A stretch of 64,000 nt of DNA, taken from the NCBI GenBank assembly GCA_016713785.1, contig JADJOM010000002.1, positions 372,001-436,000 of the forward strand, read 5' to 3'. This DNA comes from Gemmatimonadota bacterium (GTDB lineage: Bacteria; Gemmatimonadota; Gemmatimonadetes; Gemmatimonadales; GWC2-71-9). The translations under genes were made by a program, and so were the position numbers. Of the stretch, positions 47,633-55,652 are shown one piece after another. The first letter of the stretch is position 1; each line of letters starts with the position of its first letter. Under the pieces are notes generated by a model. The model saw nothing but the letters and a program-made list of their open reading frames with translations. It was not told the DNA's origin and did no database searches.

Positions 47633-48547
47633 ATGACTGGAACCCCGTTCCCGCGACGGCTCGCCCTGGTGGCGACGCTCGCCCTGATCCTCGGCGCCTG
47701 CGCCGACAGCAGCTCCCCCTCTGGCAGCACCGGCAACATCCTCACCTCCGCGCAGGCCAACGACATCAGCGCCGACGTGGCGGCCGACGTGGACGAGCTG
47801 GCCGAGCTGTCGACGTATGATGTGTCCAACGGCGTGCCGCTCTCCGCGCCCGCGCCCGCCGCGATCCTGGGCGCGCCGCCGGCCGTCTGCGTGACGGTCG
47901 CGCCGACCCCGCCGACCAACAGCGACGGCGACGCGATTCCCGACTCGGTCCGGTTCACCTACGACGCCTGCGTCTTCACCCGTGGCGCCGGGACCGTGAC
48001 CGACTCGCTCGGCGGCACCATCGACTTCCTCGATCCGCTGCCCAACGCCACCAGCCTCGGCGTGCGGCACGTGTTCACCAACTTCACCCGCGCCCGCATC
48101 AATACCGCCTTCCCGCTGCGCAGCTTCATGGCGGTGCACAACGGCACCCGTGAGTGGGGCGGCAACGCCGACACGCTGGGGCACACGATCACGGGCTTCA
48201 CCTCGGTGTGGACCCACCCGAGCGGCCGGACCACGACCCACACCAAGGACTGGGTGGCCACCTTCACCGCGACGACCCCGGGCTCGATCTCGCTGATCAC
48301 CCCGCTGCCGGCCGGTTCCTTCGTGCTGGGCGGCACCGGGGCCTGGGCCACGGCCAACCGCAGCTGGAGCGTGACCACCAGCACCGTGACGCCGCTGGCC
48401 TACGATCCCACCTGCACCGTGGCGCCGCGCTTCACCGCCGGCGAGCTCGACCTGGTGGTGACCCGCGGCGGCGAGACCACCTTCGTCAACATCCTGTTCA
48501 CCCAGTGCGGGCAGTACCTGGTGACGCGCACGACCGGCGCGGTGTAG
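47633..48547 (+). CDS. Hypothetical lipoprotein, 304 residues
   Basis: The ATG follows AAGGAGTG. The lipobox signal is LALVATLALILGAC, with Cys24. The mature part has a short acidic helical region (ANDISADVAADVDELAELSTYDV) and then many Ser/Thr-rich beta-strand segments (VTDSLGGTIDFLDPL, HTITGFTSVWTHPSGRTTTH, SWSVTTSTVTPL). Cysteines at VCVTV, DACVF, TCTVA and QCGQY could form two disulphides. No family recognised; similar sequences are common as secreted proteins in Gemmatimonadota. The stop TAG is followed directly by GCGGTAGGGCGG. Confidence 0.75.
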   Translation: MTGTPFPRRLALVATLALILGACADSSSPSGSTGNILTSAQANDISADVAADVDELAELSTYDVSNGVPLSAPAPAAILGAPPAVCVTVAPTPPTNSDGDAIPDSVRFTYDACVFTRGAGTVTDSLGGTIDFLDPLPNATSLGVRHVFTNFTRARINTAFPLRSFMAVHNGTREWGGNADTLGHTITGFTSVWTHPSGRTTTHTKDWVATFTATTPGSISLITPLPAGSFVLGGTGAWATANRSWSVTTSTVTPLAYDPTCTVAPRFTAGELDLVVTRGGETTFVNILFTQCGQYLVTRTTGAV

Positions 48548-48640
48548 GCGGTAGGGCGGCGACCGAGCGCCCTTCAGGAGCCGCGCCGCGGCGACTCGGG
48601 CGCGAGGGAGTGGGCGGTAGGGAGGGGGCGGGGCGGGGCA
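48545..48640. repeat. GGCGGTAG repeat remnant and G-rich DNA after a stop codon
   Basis: The stop of the lipoprotein gene reads GTG-TAG-GCGGTAGGGCGG. A second GGGCGGTAGGGAGGGGGCGG lies at about 48612-48631, with the same G-rich strand. No gene lies between 48548 and 48729. Confidence 0.65.
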
Positions 48641-48729
48641 GGTTCCCGCGCCGCCCCCTTCGTCGTGCCACCCTGCCGGATCGGGGATGGAGGCGCTACG
48701 CTCCGTGCGAGTTGAGGGGACCATCGGCG

Positions 48730-49374
48730 ATGGGGGGATGGACAGTGCGGATCGCGATCATCGGCGCGGGCAGTGTCGGCGGGACCCTGGCCATCGGCTG
48801 GTCGGGGTGCGGTCACCAGGTGCGGCTCGGGGTGCGGAACCCCGCCGATCCCAAGGTGCAGGCGCTTCTCGGCAAGTTTGCCACCCCGGGCGTGGCGCTG
48901 CCCCTGGCGGAGGCGGTGGCGGATGCGCCGGTGGTGGTGCTGGCCACGCCGTGGGACGCGACGCTCGAGGTGGTGCGCGGGCTGTCACTCGCGGGGAAGG
49001 TGGTCATCGACACCACCAACCCGCTGTTGCCGAACCTGGCGGGGCTCGGGGTCGGCGGCGCGACGTCGGGGGCGGAGGAGATTGCCCGGGCCGCGCCGGG
49101 TGCCCGCGTGGTGAAGTGCTTCAACACCACCGGCGCCAACAACTTCCTGGCCCCCGACTACCCGGAGGGTGCCGCGACGATGCTGTACGCCGGGGACGAC
49201 CCGGAGGCCAAGGCGACGGTGGCGGCGCTGGGCCGGGAGCTGGGCTTTGGCATGCTCGACGCGGGGCCGCTGGCGCGGGCCCGGCTGCTCGAGCCGTTCG
49301 CGATGCTGTGGATCACGCTGGCCTACCCGCAGGGGCAGGGGCGGGAGATCGCCTGGCGGCTGATGCGGCGCTAG
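48730..49374 (+). CDS. NADPH-dependent F420 reductase-like / NAD(P)-binding protein
   Basis: 214 residues. The Rossmann motif VRIAIIGAGSVGGTLAIGWSGCGHQVRLGVRNP starts the protein. VVLATPWDATLEVV, KVVIDTTNPLLPNL and VVKCFNTTGANNFLAPDYPEG are the marks of the F420:NADP oxidoreductase (Fno/NPD) family. Many members in organisms without F420 act on other cofactors, so the exact substrate is open. The ATG at 48730 is preceded by GAGGGG; a GTG at 48745 is possible. The stop TAG is followed by ACGGTAATGGCGGTAAAGG repeats. Confidence 0.85.
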   Translation: MGGWTVRIAIIGAGSVGGTLAIGWSGCGHQVRLGVRNPADPKVQALLGKFATPGVALPLAEAVADAPVVVLATPWDATLEVVRGLSLAGKVVIDTTNPLLPNLAGLGVGGATSGAEEIARAAPGARVVKCFNTTGANNFLAPDYPEGAATMLYAGDDPEAKATVAALGRELGFGMLDAGPLARARLLEPFAMLWITLAYPQGQGREIAWRLMRR

Positions 49375-49420
49375 ACGGTAATGGCGGTAAAGGCGGTAAA
49401 GGCGGTAAAGGCGGTACGGG
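49375..49420. repeat. (GGCGGTAAA)n repeat starting at a stop codon
   Basis: CGC-TAG-ACGGTAATGGCGGTAAAGG goes on for four GGCGGTAAA-type 9-base units and then GGCGGTACGG. This 9-base variant keeps one frame, unlike the 8-base form. Confidence 0.8.
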
Positions 49421-49464
49421 TGGTGGCCTGGTGGCCCGCCGTACCGCCCTCCTTGGTTCCCGCC

Positions 49465-49470
49465 TATATT
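49465..49470 (+). promoter_or_regulatory. Candidate -10 element for the FKBP gene
   Basis: TATATT followed by CCCGCCC, identical to the -10 and downstream bases of the tRNA-Phe promoter. It is 48 bases before the ATG. No good -35 at the right spacing. Confidence 0.4.
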
Positions 49471-49517
49471 CCCGCCCGTCCAAAGCAGTCTCCAGACCCC
49501 CTGATTTCGGAGTTTCC

Positions 49518-50213
49518 ATGAAGATCCTGGCCCTTGCCGCCATGGGATCGCTCGCGTTCGGCGCCTGCCAGGGAGGCGGCGCGGTCGGCGGTGGCAGCCT
49601 CGCCACCCAGGACGACAGCGTCAGCTACATCCTCGGTTACAAGATGGGCGAGAACCTGAAGCAGCAGTCGGTGCCGGTGAAGCCGGAGCTCATCTTCCGG
49701 GGGCTCAAGGAGGGGATGGCGGGGACCCTGGCCACGATCCCGGATTCGGCGATGCAGGCCACGATGATGGCCTTCCAGGTGCGCATGATGGGCATCCAGC
49801 ACCAGAAGGACTCGGTGGCCGCGATCAGCAACCGCACCGACGGCGAGAAGTTCCTGGCCGACAACAAGGGCAAGGACGGCGTGAAGACCACGCCGACCGG
49901 CCTGCAGTACAAGGTCCTCAAGGAAGGCACCGGCCCGCGGCCCAAGGCCACCAGCACGGTGACCGTGAACTACAAGGGGACGCTGATCGACGGCACCAAG
50001 TTCGACGCCTCCGAGGACCACGGCGGGCCGGCGTCGCTGCTGCTGAACCAGATGATCCCGGGCTGGACCGAGGGCCTGCAGATGATGAACGTGGGCTCCA
50101 AGTACGAGTTCTGGATCCCGGCCGAGCTGGGCTGGGGGCCGCAGGGCTCTCCCCCGACGATCCCGCCCAACGCGGTGGTGTATTTCGAGGTCGAGCTCCT
50201 CTCCTTCAAGTGA
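49518..50213 (+). CDS. FKBP-type peptidyl-prolyl isomerase, lipoprotein
   Basis: 231 residues. The lipobox signal is LAAMGSLAFGAC. An N-terminal dimerisation region as in Mip/FkpA (DSVSYILGYKMGENLKQQS, ELIFRGLKEGM) is followed by a long helix (MQATMMAFQVRMMGIQHQKDSVAAIS). The FKBP domain then starts at TPTGLQYKVLKEGTGPRP and shows VTVNYKGTLIDGTKFDAS, LNQMIPGWTEGLQMMNVGSKYEFWIPAELGWG and PPNAVVYFEVELLSF. It folds or chaperones proteins at the envelope. The ATG follows a weak GGAG. A Ser/Thr kinase gene starts 21 bases after its stop. Confidence 0.93.
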   Translation: MKILALAAMGSLAFGACQGGGAVGGGSLATQDDSVSYILGYKMGENLKQQSVPVKPELIFRGLKEGMAGTLATIPDSAMQATMMAFQVRMMGIQHQKDSVAAISNRTDGEKFLADNKGKDGVKTTPTGLQYKVLKEGTGPRPKATSTVTVNYKGTLIDGTKFDASEDHGGPASLLLNQMIPGWTEGLQMMNVGSKYEFWIPAELGWGPQGSPPTIPPNAVVYFEVELLSFK

Positions 50214-50234
50214 GCCAGCTCCGGATCCGGGGCC

Positions 50235-51794
50235 ATGGCTGAGGCCCTTCCGCCGCACCTGACCGACGCGCTCGCGGGGCGATACGCCCTCGAGCGCGTC
50301 GTCGGTCGTGGGGGCATGGCGGTGGTGTACCGCGCCCATGACGTGCGGCACAACCGCCCGGTGGCGGTGAAGGTCTTGCACGACGAGCTCTCCGCGACCC
50401 TTGGCGCCGAGCGGTTCCAGCGCGAGATCCAGATCGCGGCGCGGCTCCAGCATCCCCACATCCTCATGCTGATCGAGGCCGGCGAGGCGGCCGGCCGGCT
50501 GTACTACGTGATGCCGTTCGTGGAGGGGGAATCGCTGCGGCAGCGGCTGCTCCGGGAACGGACGCTGCCGCACGACCAGGTGGTGGCGCTGGTGTCGGAG
50601 GTGGGGGGCGCGCTCGACTACGCCCACCGGCAGGGGGTGATCCACCGGGACATCAAGCCGGAGAACATCCTGCTCTCCGCGGGCCACGCCCTGGTGGCCG
50701 ACTTCGGCATCGCCAAGGCCATGGTCGAGGGGCAGCGCACCGCGGGCGCCGAGGGCCGCATCACCCGCACCGGGTTTCCGGTGGGCACCATCGGCTACAT
50801 GAGCCCGGAGCAGGCGGCGGGGCTCACCGACCTCTCCGAGCGGAGCGACGTCTACAGCCTGGCCGCGACCGCGTTCGAGATGCTGGTCGGGGAGCTGCCG
50901 GGGATGTGGCCGGGGGAGGAGTCGGCGCGGGCGGGGCAGTTCGTGGACGCGGCCCCGGCGGTGCGCGCCGCGCTCGACCGGCTGCCGGGGGCGGTGGAGG
51001 CGGCGCTGGTGCGCGGCCTGCTGCTCCGCGACCAGCAGCGCCACGCCAGCCCGGGGGTGTTCGCGCGGGAGCTGGCCGCGGCGTTCGGCCCGACGCCGCG
51101 CTTCTCCGCCGGCGACGCCGACCAGATCATGGCCCGCGCCGCCGAGCTCGACGCCACCACGCCCACCACCGATGCGTCGCTCTCGCTGGGCGGGCTGCAG
51201 CGGATTGCCGGCGAGGTGGGCATCGCGCCGGCCCACGTGGAGCGCGCCGCCCGCGAGGTGGCGCTGCGCAGCGCCGCGCCGAAGGCGCACCCCTTCCTCG
51301 GCTCGCCCACCCGGATCCTGCTCGAGCGGGTGGCGCGGCGCGAGTTCAGCGAGGGCGACGCCGCGCAGCTGGTGGACCTCATCCGGCAGGCCATCGGCAA
51401 CATGGGCCAGGTGAGCCGGCTGGGCCGCGACCTCTCGTGGCAGTCGGTGGCCTACGGCGGCACGCCGGGGCGGCAGCTGTTCATCACCTTCCGGCCCGGC
51501 GCGGGCCAGACGGTCATCCGCTTCGAGGAGAACCTGAAGCAGGTGGCGGGCGCCTACTTCGGCGGGTTCATGGGCGGCCTGGGCGGCGGGACCGTCGGGG
51601 TCTGGATGGGGATCGGCATGGGGCTGCTGCATTCGGTGCCGGCCACGATTGCGCTCGGGGCAACCGCCATCGGCTCCTCGTATGCGCTGGCGCGCGGCCT
51701 GCTCCGCCGCCAGTTCCGCACGCGGTCCACCGAACTCGAGGGCCTGGCCGACCGGCTGGTGGCCACCATCGAGGAGGGCGGCCGGCGGCGCTGA
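50235..51794 (+). CDS. Serine/threonine protein kinase with C-terminal two-helix membrane domain
   Basis: 519 residues. PknB-type kinase domain: G-loop VVGRGGMAVVY, ATP-binding K46 (VAVKVL), alpha-C E64, catalytic HRDIKPEN (D139, N144), DFG (D156) and VGTIGYMSPEQAAG. After residue about 290 comes a helical SLGGLQRIAGEVGIAPAHVERAARE segment and a region with two closely spaced membrane helices (GGFMGGLGGGTVGVWMGIGMGLLHSVPATIALGATAIGSSYALA). The kinase should lie in the cytoplasm; there is no PASTA domain. All catalytic residues are present. The kinase at the right window edge shares the AE(A)LPP start and G-loop, so the two are related. Confidence 0.93.
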   Translation: MAEALPPHLTDALAGRYALERVVGRGGMAVVYRAHDVRHNRPVAVKVLHDELSATLGAERFQREIQIAARLQHPHILMLIEAGEAAGRLYYVMPFVEGESLRQRLLRERTLPHDQVVALVSEVGGALDYAHRQGVIHRDIKPENILLSAGHALVADFGIAKAMVEGQRTAGAEGRITRTGFPVGTIGYMSPEQAAGLTDLSERSDVYSLAATAFEMLVGELPGMWPGEESARAGQFVDAAPAVRAALDRLPGAVEAALVRGLLLRDQQRHASPGVFARELAAAFGPTPRFSAGDADQIMARAAELDATTPTTDASLSLGGLQRIAGEVGIAPAHVERAAREVALRSAAPKAHPFLGSPTRILLERVARREFSEGDAAQLVDLIRQAIGNMGQVSRLGRDLSWQSVAYGGTPGRQLFITFRPGAGQTVIRFEENLKQVAGAYFGGFMGGLGGGTVGVWMGIGMGLLHSVPATIALGATAIGSSYALARGLLRRQFRTRSTELEGLADRLVATIEEGGRRR

Positions 51795-51800
51795 GCGGGA

Positions 51801-52340
51801 TCAGGGCCCGTCGATGTGGAACCTGGGGCCGCCGCAGTGCAGGCACTGGAACAGGTAGAGGGTCGGACCCCGGTCGCGGTTGAGGCGGTCGAGCAGCCGG
51901 GTGGCCGCGCCGCCCGAGATGCCCATCTCGTGGACGATGTGCCCCAGCACCAGGCCCTCCAGCGCGCGGTCCCGCGCGCGCAGCTCCGCCAGCCCCGCCG
52001 GCATCATGAACGCCGCGGCATCCCCGCAGCACGACGGCCACCCTTCCCCCTGCCACGCATCGAAGCCCGGCGTCCGGGTGCAGATCACCTCGACCGCCGC
52101 GGGGGGCACCCCCGGCGCGAAGGCCTCGCGGTCCACGAACGTGGCCTCGTACTCCTCGTGCGCGGTGCCGTCGGCGATGCACCAGGGGCAGAGTCCCTCG
52201 GGGGTGTCGCCCTCGATGTAGACCGGCCCGTCATAGGCGAAGCCGCGGACCTCGCCGCAGCAGGGGCAGGCCTCGTCCCAGGGCACGATGCTGCCGCTGG
52301 CGATGGGATCGGGGTGATAGCGGAAGACGGGCAGGTCCAT
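51801..52340 (-). CDS. CbrC family (UPF0167) protein
   Basis: 179 residues from the ATG 52340. FRYHPDPIASGSIVPWDEACPCCGEVRGFAYDGPVY, GLCPWCIADGTAH, GWPSCCGDAAAFM and FQCLHCGGPRFHID are typical of CbrC. Four CxxC-like or CC pairs suggest one or two zinc sites. The family is named for a CreBC-controlled E. coli gene linked to colicin E2 tolerance, but its molecular role is unknown. It converges on the kinase gene with six bases between stops and is followed upstream by a GNAT gene in the same direction. Confidence 0.88.
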   Translation of the reverse strand: MDLPVFRYHPDPIASGSIVPWDEACPCCGEVRGFAYDGPVYIEGDTPEGLCPWCIADGTAHEEYEATFVDREAFAPGVPPAAVEVICTRTPGFDAWQGEGWPSCCGDAAAFMMPAGLAELRARDRALEGLVLGHIVHEMGISGGAATRLLDRLNRDRGPTLYLFQCLHCGGPRFHIDGP

Positions 52341-52351
52341 GGGGCGGGTCT

Positions 52352-52930
52352 CTAGGTGCGGATGGGGCGCGCGGGCGGTGGACCGTCCGACAGGGGCCCC
52401 GGGGTTTCCGGGCGCCGGGCCAGCCACTCCTCACGCGTGAGGGCGTACCAGGCCACCGGCACGCCCGGGGGGTGCAGGGCGGCGTCCTCGTTGGGCTGGA
52501 GGCAGACAAAGCGCATGCCGTTCTTCTCGAGCACCCGCGCGGAGGCGGGATTGGCCTCGAGCACGCGCGCCCCCACCCGTTCCAGGCCGAGGTGGATGAA
52601 CACGAACTCGAGCAGCTGGCGGAGCCCGAAGCTGGCGTAGCCCTGGCCCCAGTACGGTACCCCCACCCAGTAGCCCACCTCGGGCGTGGCGCCCGGGGCG
52701 ATGCCGTGCACGCCGCAGGCCCCGACCAGCGCGCCCCCGTCCATGATCGCGAAGGCCCAGGCCCGCCCCGCGGCGCGGTCTTCCCGCTGCTGCGCGACGT
52801 AGTCGCGCGCGCCGTGCTCGGGGTACGGGTGGGGAATGCTGGTCGTGGCGGCGATGCGCGCGTCCGCCGCGAGGCGCTGGATGGCGTCGGCGTGATCCGG
52901 GTCCAGGAGGTAGATGCCGGGGGTGTGCAT
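52352..52930 (-). CDS. GNAT family N-acetyltransferase (RimJ/RimL type)
   Basis: 192 residues. The acetyl-CoA region is EVGYWVGVPYWGQGYASFGLRQLLEFVF, with Q/G-x-G-x-A/G in the usual place. Also present are WAFAIMDGGALVGACGVHGI and ARVLEANPASARVLEKNGMRFV, typical of the Acetyltransf_3 group that acetylates ribosomal-protein N-termini or small amines. The substrate is not predictable. The ATG at 52930 is chosen because open frame further upstream reads low-complexity repeat. The last 20 residues (PETPGPLSDGPPPARPIRT) look non-conserved. Divergent from the MocR gene. Confidence 0.85.
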   Translation of the reverse strand: MHTPGIYLLDPDHADAIQRLAADARIAATTSIPHPYPEHGARDYVAQQREDRAAGRAWAFAIMDGGALVGACGVHGIAPGATPEVGYWVGVPYWGQGYASFGLRQLLEFVFIHLGLERVGARVLEANPASARVLEKNGMRFVCLQPNEDAALHPPGVPVAWYALTREEWLARRPETPGPLSDGPPPARPIRT

Positions 52931-52957
52931 GCAGGCACCGGGAGCGGGGGCGGGTCC

Positions 52958-52993
52958 GGGGAACAGGGAAAAGGGAAAGGGGAACGGGGAAAA
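52958..52993. repeat. GGGAAA/GGGGAAC repeat between divergent genes
   Basis: GGGGAACAGGGAAAAGGGAA and following GGGGAACGGGGAAAA variants, a decayed relative of the GGGAAGC family, in the 114-base divergent space. Confidence 0.65.
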
Positions 52994-53044
52994 CCGCAAC
53001 GGGCCGGTGGCGCGGGCTTGACGGCTGCGGGCGGGGTGTCGTGA

Positions 53045-54602
53045 ATGCAGCGCATGACGAGGCGGGAGCCGCAGGGACGACGGGGCCGGCCGGCGGCGCC
53101 GAAGGGCGTGGCGCTGGCGCTGCCGGTGGGAAAGTCGCCGACGGGGCCGCTGTACACCCAGGTGTACCGGCAGGTGCGGGAGCACATCCTCTCCGGCGCG
53201 CTCCGGCCGGGGAGCCGGCTGCCGTCGGCGCGGACGCTCGCGGCCGACCTCCGGGTGTCGCGCAACACGGTCGAGGCGGCGTTCCTCCAGCTGGTGTCGG
53301 AGGGCTTCGTGGAGCGGCGCATCGGCTCCGGCTCAGTGGTGGCGCGGGCCATGGCCGAGGGCGCGCCCTTCGCGCCCGGGCGCGCGGGGCGGGCGGGCCG
53401 CGGCGCCGGCGCCGGCGGGGGGCACGGCGCCCGCGCTGTCGCGGCGGGGGCGGCTGATGACCGACCTCGGGCTGGCCGAGATCGCCGCGGACCAGCCGGC
53501 GGGGCTCTGCGCCACGGACGTGGCGGGGTTCCCGGCGGAGACCTGGAACCGGCTGCTGTTCCGGCACGCGCGGCGGGGCGAGGCCTCGGTGTACCGGCCG
53601 GCCGACCCCAGCGGGCTGCCGGCGCTGCGTGAGGCGCTGGCGGAGCACCTCCGCCTGACGCGGGGGGTGCAGTGCCAGGCGCGGCAGGTGCTGGTGGTGA
53701 GCAGCACGCAGCAGGCGATCGACCTCGCGGCGCGGCTGCTGCTCGATCCCGGGGCCACGGCACTGGTGGAGGAGCCGGGGTATCCGGGCGCGCGCGCGGC
53801 GCTGCTCGCGGCGGGCGCCACGGTGCGGGGCGTGCCGGTGGATGGCGAGGGGCTGGTGGCGGAGCGGCTGCCCGAGCGGCCGGGGGCGCGGCTGCTCTAC
53901 GTCACGCCCTCGCACCAGTTCCCGCTCGGCGTGACGCTGTCGCTGGCGCGGCGGCTGGCGCTGCTCCACTGGGCGGCGCGCACCGGGGCGTGGATCCTCG
54001 AGGACGACTACGACAGCGAGTTCCGCTACGACGGGCGCCCGCTGGCGGCGCTGCAGGGGCTCGACCGGGAGGGCCGGGTGCTGTACCTGGGCACCTGCAA
54101 CAAGGTGCTCTTTCCGGGGCTCCGGCTGGCCTACCTGGTGGTGCCGGCGCCGCTGGTGGATGCCTTTGCCGCCGGGCGGCGGATCAGCGACGGATTCTCG
54201 CCCCCGCTGCCGCAGGCGGTGCTGGCCGACTTCCTGGCCGGCGGCTACTTCGCCAGCTACCTGCGCCAGGCGCGGGCGCACTACGCCGCCTGCCGCGACG
54301 CGCTGGTGCGCCGGGTGACGCGCGCCTGGGACGGGGTGCCGCTCGGGCGGAGCGACACGGGGCTCCACCTGGTGGCGTACCTGCCGCGGGGCAGCAACGA
54401 CACCCGGCTGGTGCGCGGGCTGCCCGACGCGGGGTTCGGGGTTTCACCGCTCAGCCGCTACTACTACGGCGAGGCGCGGCACCGGGGACTGCTGCTCTTC
54501 TACGGTGCCACCACGCCGGAGCGGATCGTCCGGGGGGTGGGGCTGCTGGCGCCGCAGGTGACGCCGCTGCTCAAGGGGGCGACCCGGCCAGTGGTCCCAT
54601 AG
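53045..54602 (+). pseudogene. MocR/PdxR-type regulator (GntR + aminotransferase), apparent frameshift in the linker
   Basis: The first frame gives a GntR winged helix (GPLYTQVYRQVREHILSGALRPGSRLPSARTLAADLRVSRNTVEAAFLQLVSEGFVERRIGSGSVVA, about residues 35-100). The fold-I aminotransferase part lies in the next frame (APALSRRGRLMTDLGLAE, then VLVVSSTQQAIDLAARLLLDPG, LYVTPSHQFPLGVTLSLARRL, WILEDDYDSEFRYDGRPLAALQG, YLGTCNKVLFPGLRLAYLV with PLP Lys in CNK, then a C-terminal domain). Dropping one G from the six-G run at 53417-53422 restores one 518-residue frame. The two halves could be one frameshifted gene or an assembly error; two separate proteins are less likely since a start for the second (ATG 53457) lacks a ribosome site. 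Confidence 0.8.
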
Positions 54603-54634
54603 CACCATGCCAAGTGGCGCTGGCCGTGGGACCA
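54592..54634 (+). terminator. Long stem-loop over the MocR-type stop codon
   Basis: TGGTCCCA (54592-54599) and TGGGACCA (54627-54634) are exact inverted repeats. An inner imperfect stem (AGCACCA / TGGCGCT) stacks on them around the loop TGCCAAG. The stop TAG lies inside. It may end the regulator transcript or serve as an operator for the rhodanese operon. No U-tract. Confidence 0.5.
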
Positions 54635-54650
54635 TCGAGCGGTAGCTTTC

Positions 54651-54664
54651 CGGGAGCGCTCCCG
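54651..54664. promoter_or_regulatory. 14-bp perfect palindrome upstream of the rhodanese operon
   Basis: CGGGAGCGCTCCCG, 26 bases before the rhodanese ATG. Position and symmetry suit a dimeric repressor or a leader hairpin; neither is proven. Confidence 0.4.
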
Positions 54665-54690
54665 CATTCCCGACCACCGTTCGAGGCCCC

Positions 54691-55107
54691 ATGCCATCCG
54701 CCGTGATGCTCGTCCCCCCCGCCCGGAGCGCCGAGGCGCTCTTCCACTTCGAGGACAGCCTGCGGTTCGAGACCGACTGCTGGGATGTCCACCACGCCCG
54801 GACCCAGGGCGCACGGGACTTCGTGCTGCTCGACGTGCGCGGGCCCGAGCTGTACGCCCGGGGTCACCTGCCGGGCGCCGTCAACCTGCCGCACGCCAAG
54901 ATCGTCGAGTACACGCTGCGTCCCTTCGCGGCCGATGCCGCGTTCGTGGTCTACTGCGCGGGGCCGCACTGCAACGGCGCGCAGCGGGCGGCGATCCGGC
55001 TGGCGCGGCTGGGGCGGCCGGTGAAGCTGATGCTCGGCGGCGTGACCGGCTGGCTCGACGAGGGCTTTGCGCTCGAGACGGGCGTGGCGGCGGAGGTGGC
55101 CTCATGA
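54691..55107 (+). CDS. Rhodanese-like domain protein
   Basis: 138 residues, one rhodanese domain. DFVLLDVRGPELYARGHLPGAVNLPHAKI is the N-terminal CH2 motif. The active loop VVYCAGPHCNGAQRAAIRLARLG carries the catalytic Cys (first of the loop) and the GPHCNGA form seen in many single-domain rhodaneses. VKLMLGGVTGWLDEGF closes it. It moves sulphane sulphur; partner unknown. First gene of a chain overlapped with the DinB and GNAT genes (ATGA, then GTGA). Confidence 0.9.
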   Translation: MPSAVMLVPPARSAEALFHFEDSLRFETDCWDVHHARTQGARDFVLLDVRGPELYARGHLPGAVNLPHAKIVEYTLRPFAADAAFVVYCAGPHCNGAQRAAIRLARLGRPVKLMLGGVTGWLDEGFALETGVAAEVAS

Positions 55108-55652
55108 CCCCGGAACCCGCCACCGCCCCGGCCCGCGCCTGCTGGGACCGGCCCGCGCCGGACGAGTACGCGGCCTACTACGCTCATTACATCGGCAAGG
55201 TCCCCGAGGGCGACCTGCTGGCGCTGCTCGAGGCGCAGGTCGCCGAGGTGCGCGACCTGCTGGGCGGGCTCACCCCGGCGCAGGCCGACCACGCCTACGC
55301 CCCGGGCAAGTGGACGGTGAAGGAGGTGCTGGGCCACCTCACCGACACCGAGCGGGTGTTCAGCCACCGCGCGCTCAGCATCGCCCGCGGCGACCCGCTT
55401 GCGCTGCCGAGCTGGGAGCACGAGACCTGGATCGCGCCGGCGCGCTTCGGCGAGCGCCCCATGGCGAGCCTGCTCGCGGAGTGGACGGCGGTGCGCCGCG
55501 CCACCATGGCGCTGCTGGCGGGGCTCCCCGCCGACACGCCCCTGCGCCGGGGCACCGCCTCGGGCAACCCCTTCACGGTGCGGGCCCTGGCCCACGTGCC
55601 GCCGGGCCACACCATCTGGCACCTCGAGGTGCTGCGGGCGCGGTACCTGTGA
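55104..55652 (+). CDS. DinB family protein
   Basis: 182 residues forming a four-helix bundle of the DinB_2 type: LLALLEAQVAEVRDLLGGLTPAQADHAYAPGKWTVKEVLGHLTDTERVFSHRALSIARGD, with the first metal His in HLTDTERV and the last in HTIWHLEVLRARYL. The usual three-His metal site is conserved. Some relatives are bacillithiol- or mycothiol-dependent transferases; the cofactor here is unknown. The ATG overlaps the rhodanese stop. Confidence 0.88.
   Translation: MTPEPATAPARACWDRPAPDEYAAYYAHYIGKVPEGDLLALLEAQVAEVRDLLGGLTPAQADHAYAPGKWTVKEVLGHLTDTERVFSHRALSIARGDPLALPSWEHETWIAPARFGERPMASLLAEWTAVRRATMALLAGLPADTPLRRGTASGNPFTVRALAHVPPGHTIWHLEVLRARYL

Noticed and set aside
50235..51794. PASTA-type peptidoglycan-sensing kinase
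   Set aside because: The C-terminal part has two membrane helices and no PASTA repeats.
55104..55652. DNA-damage polymerase DinB (Pol IV)
   Set aside because: The protein is the four-helix DinB_2 metal-binding family, not the Y-family polymerase of the same name.
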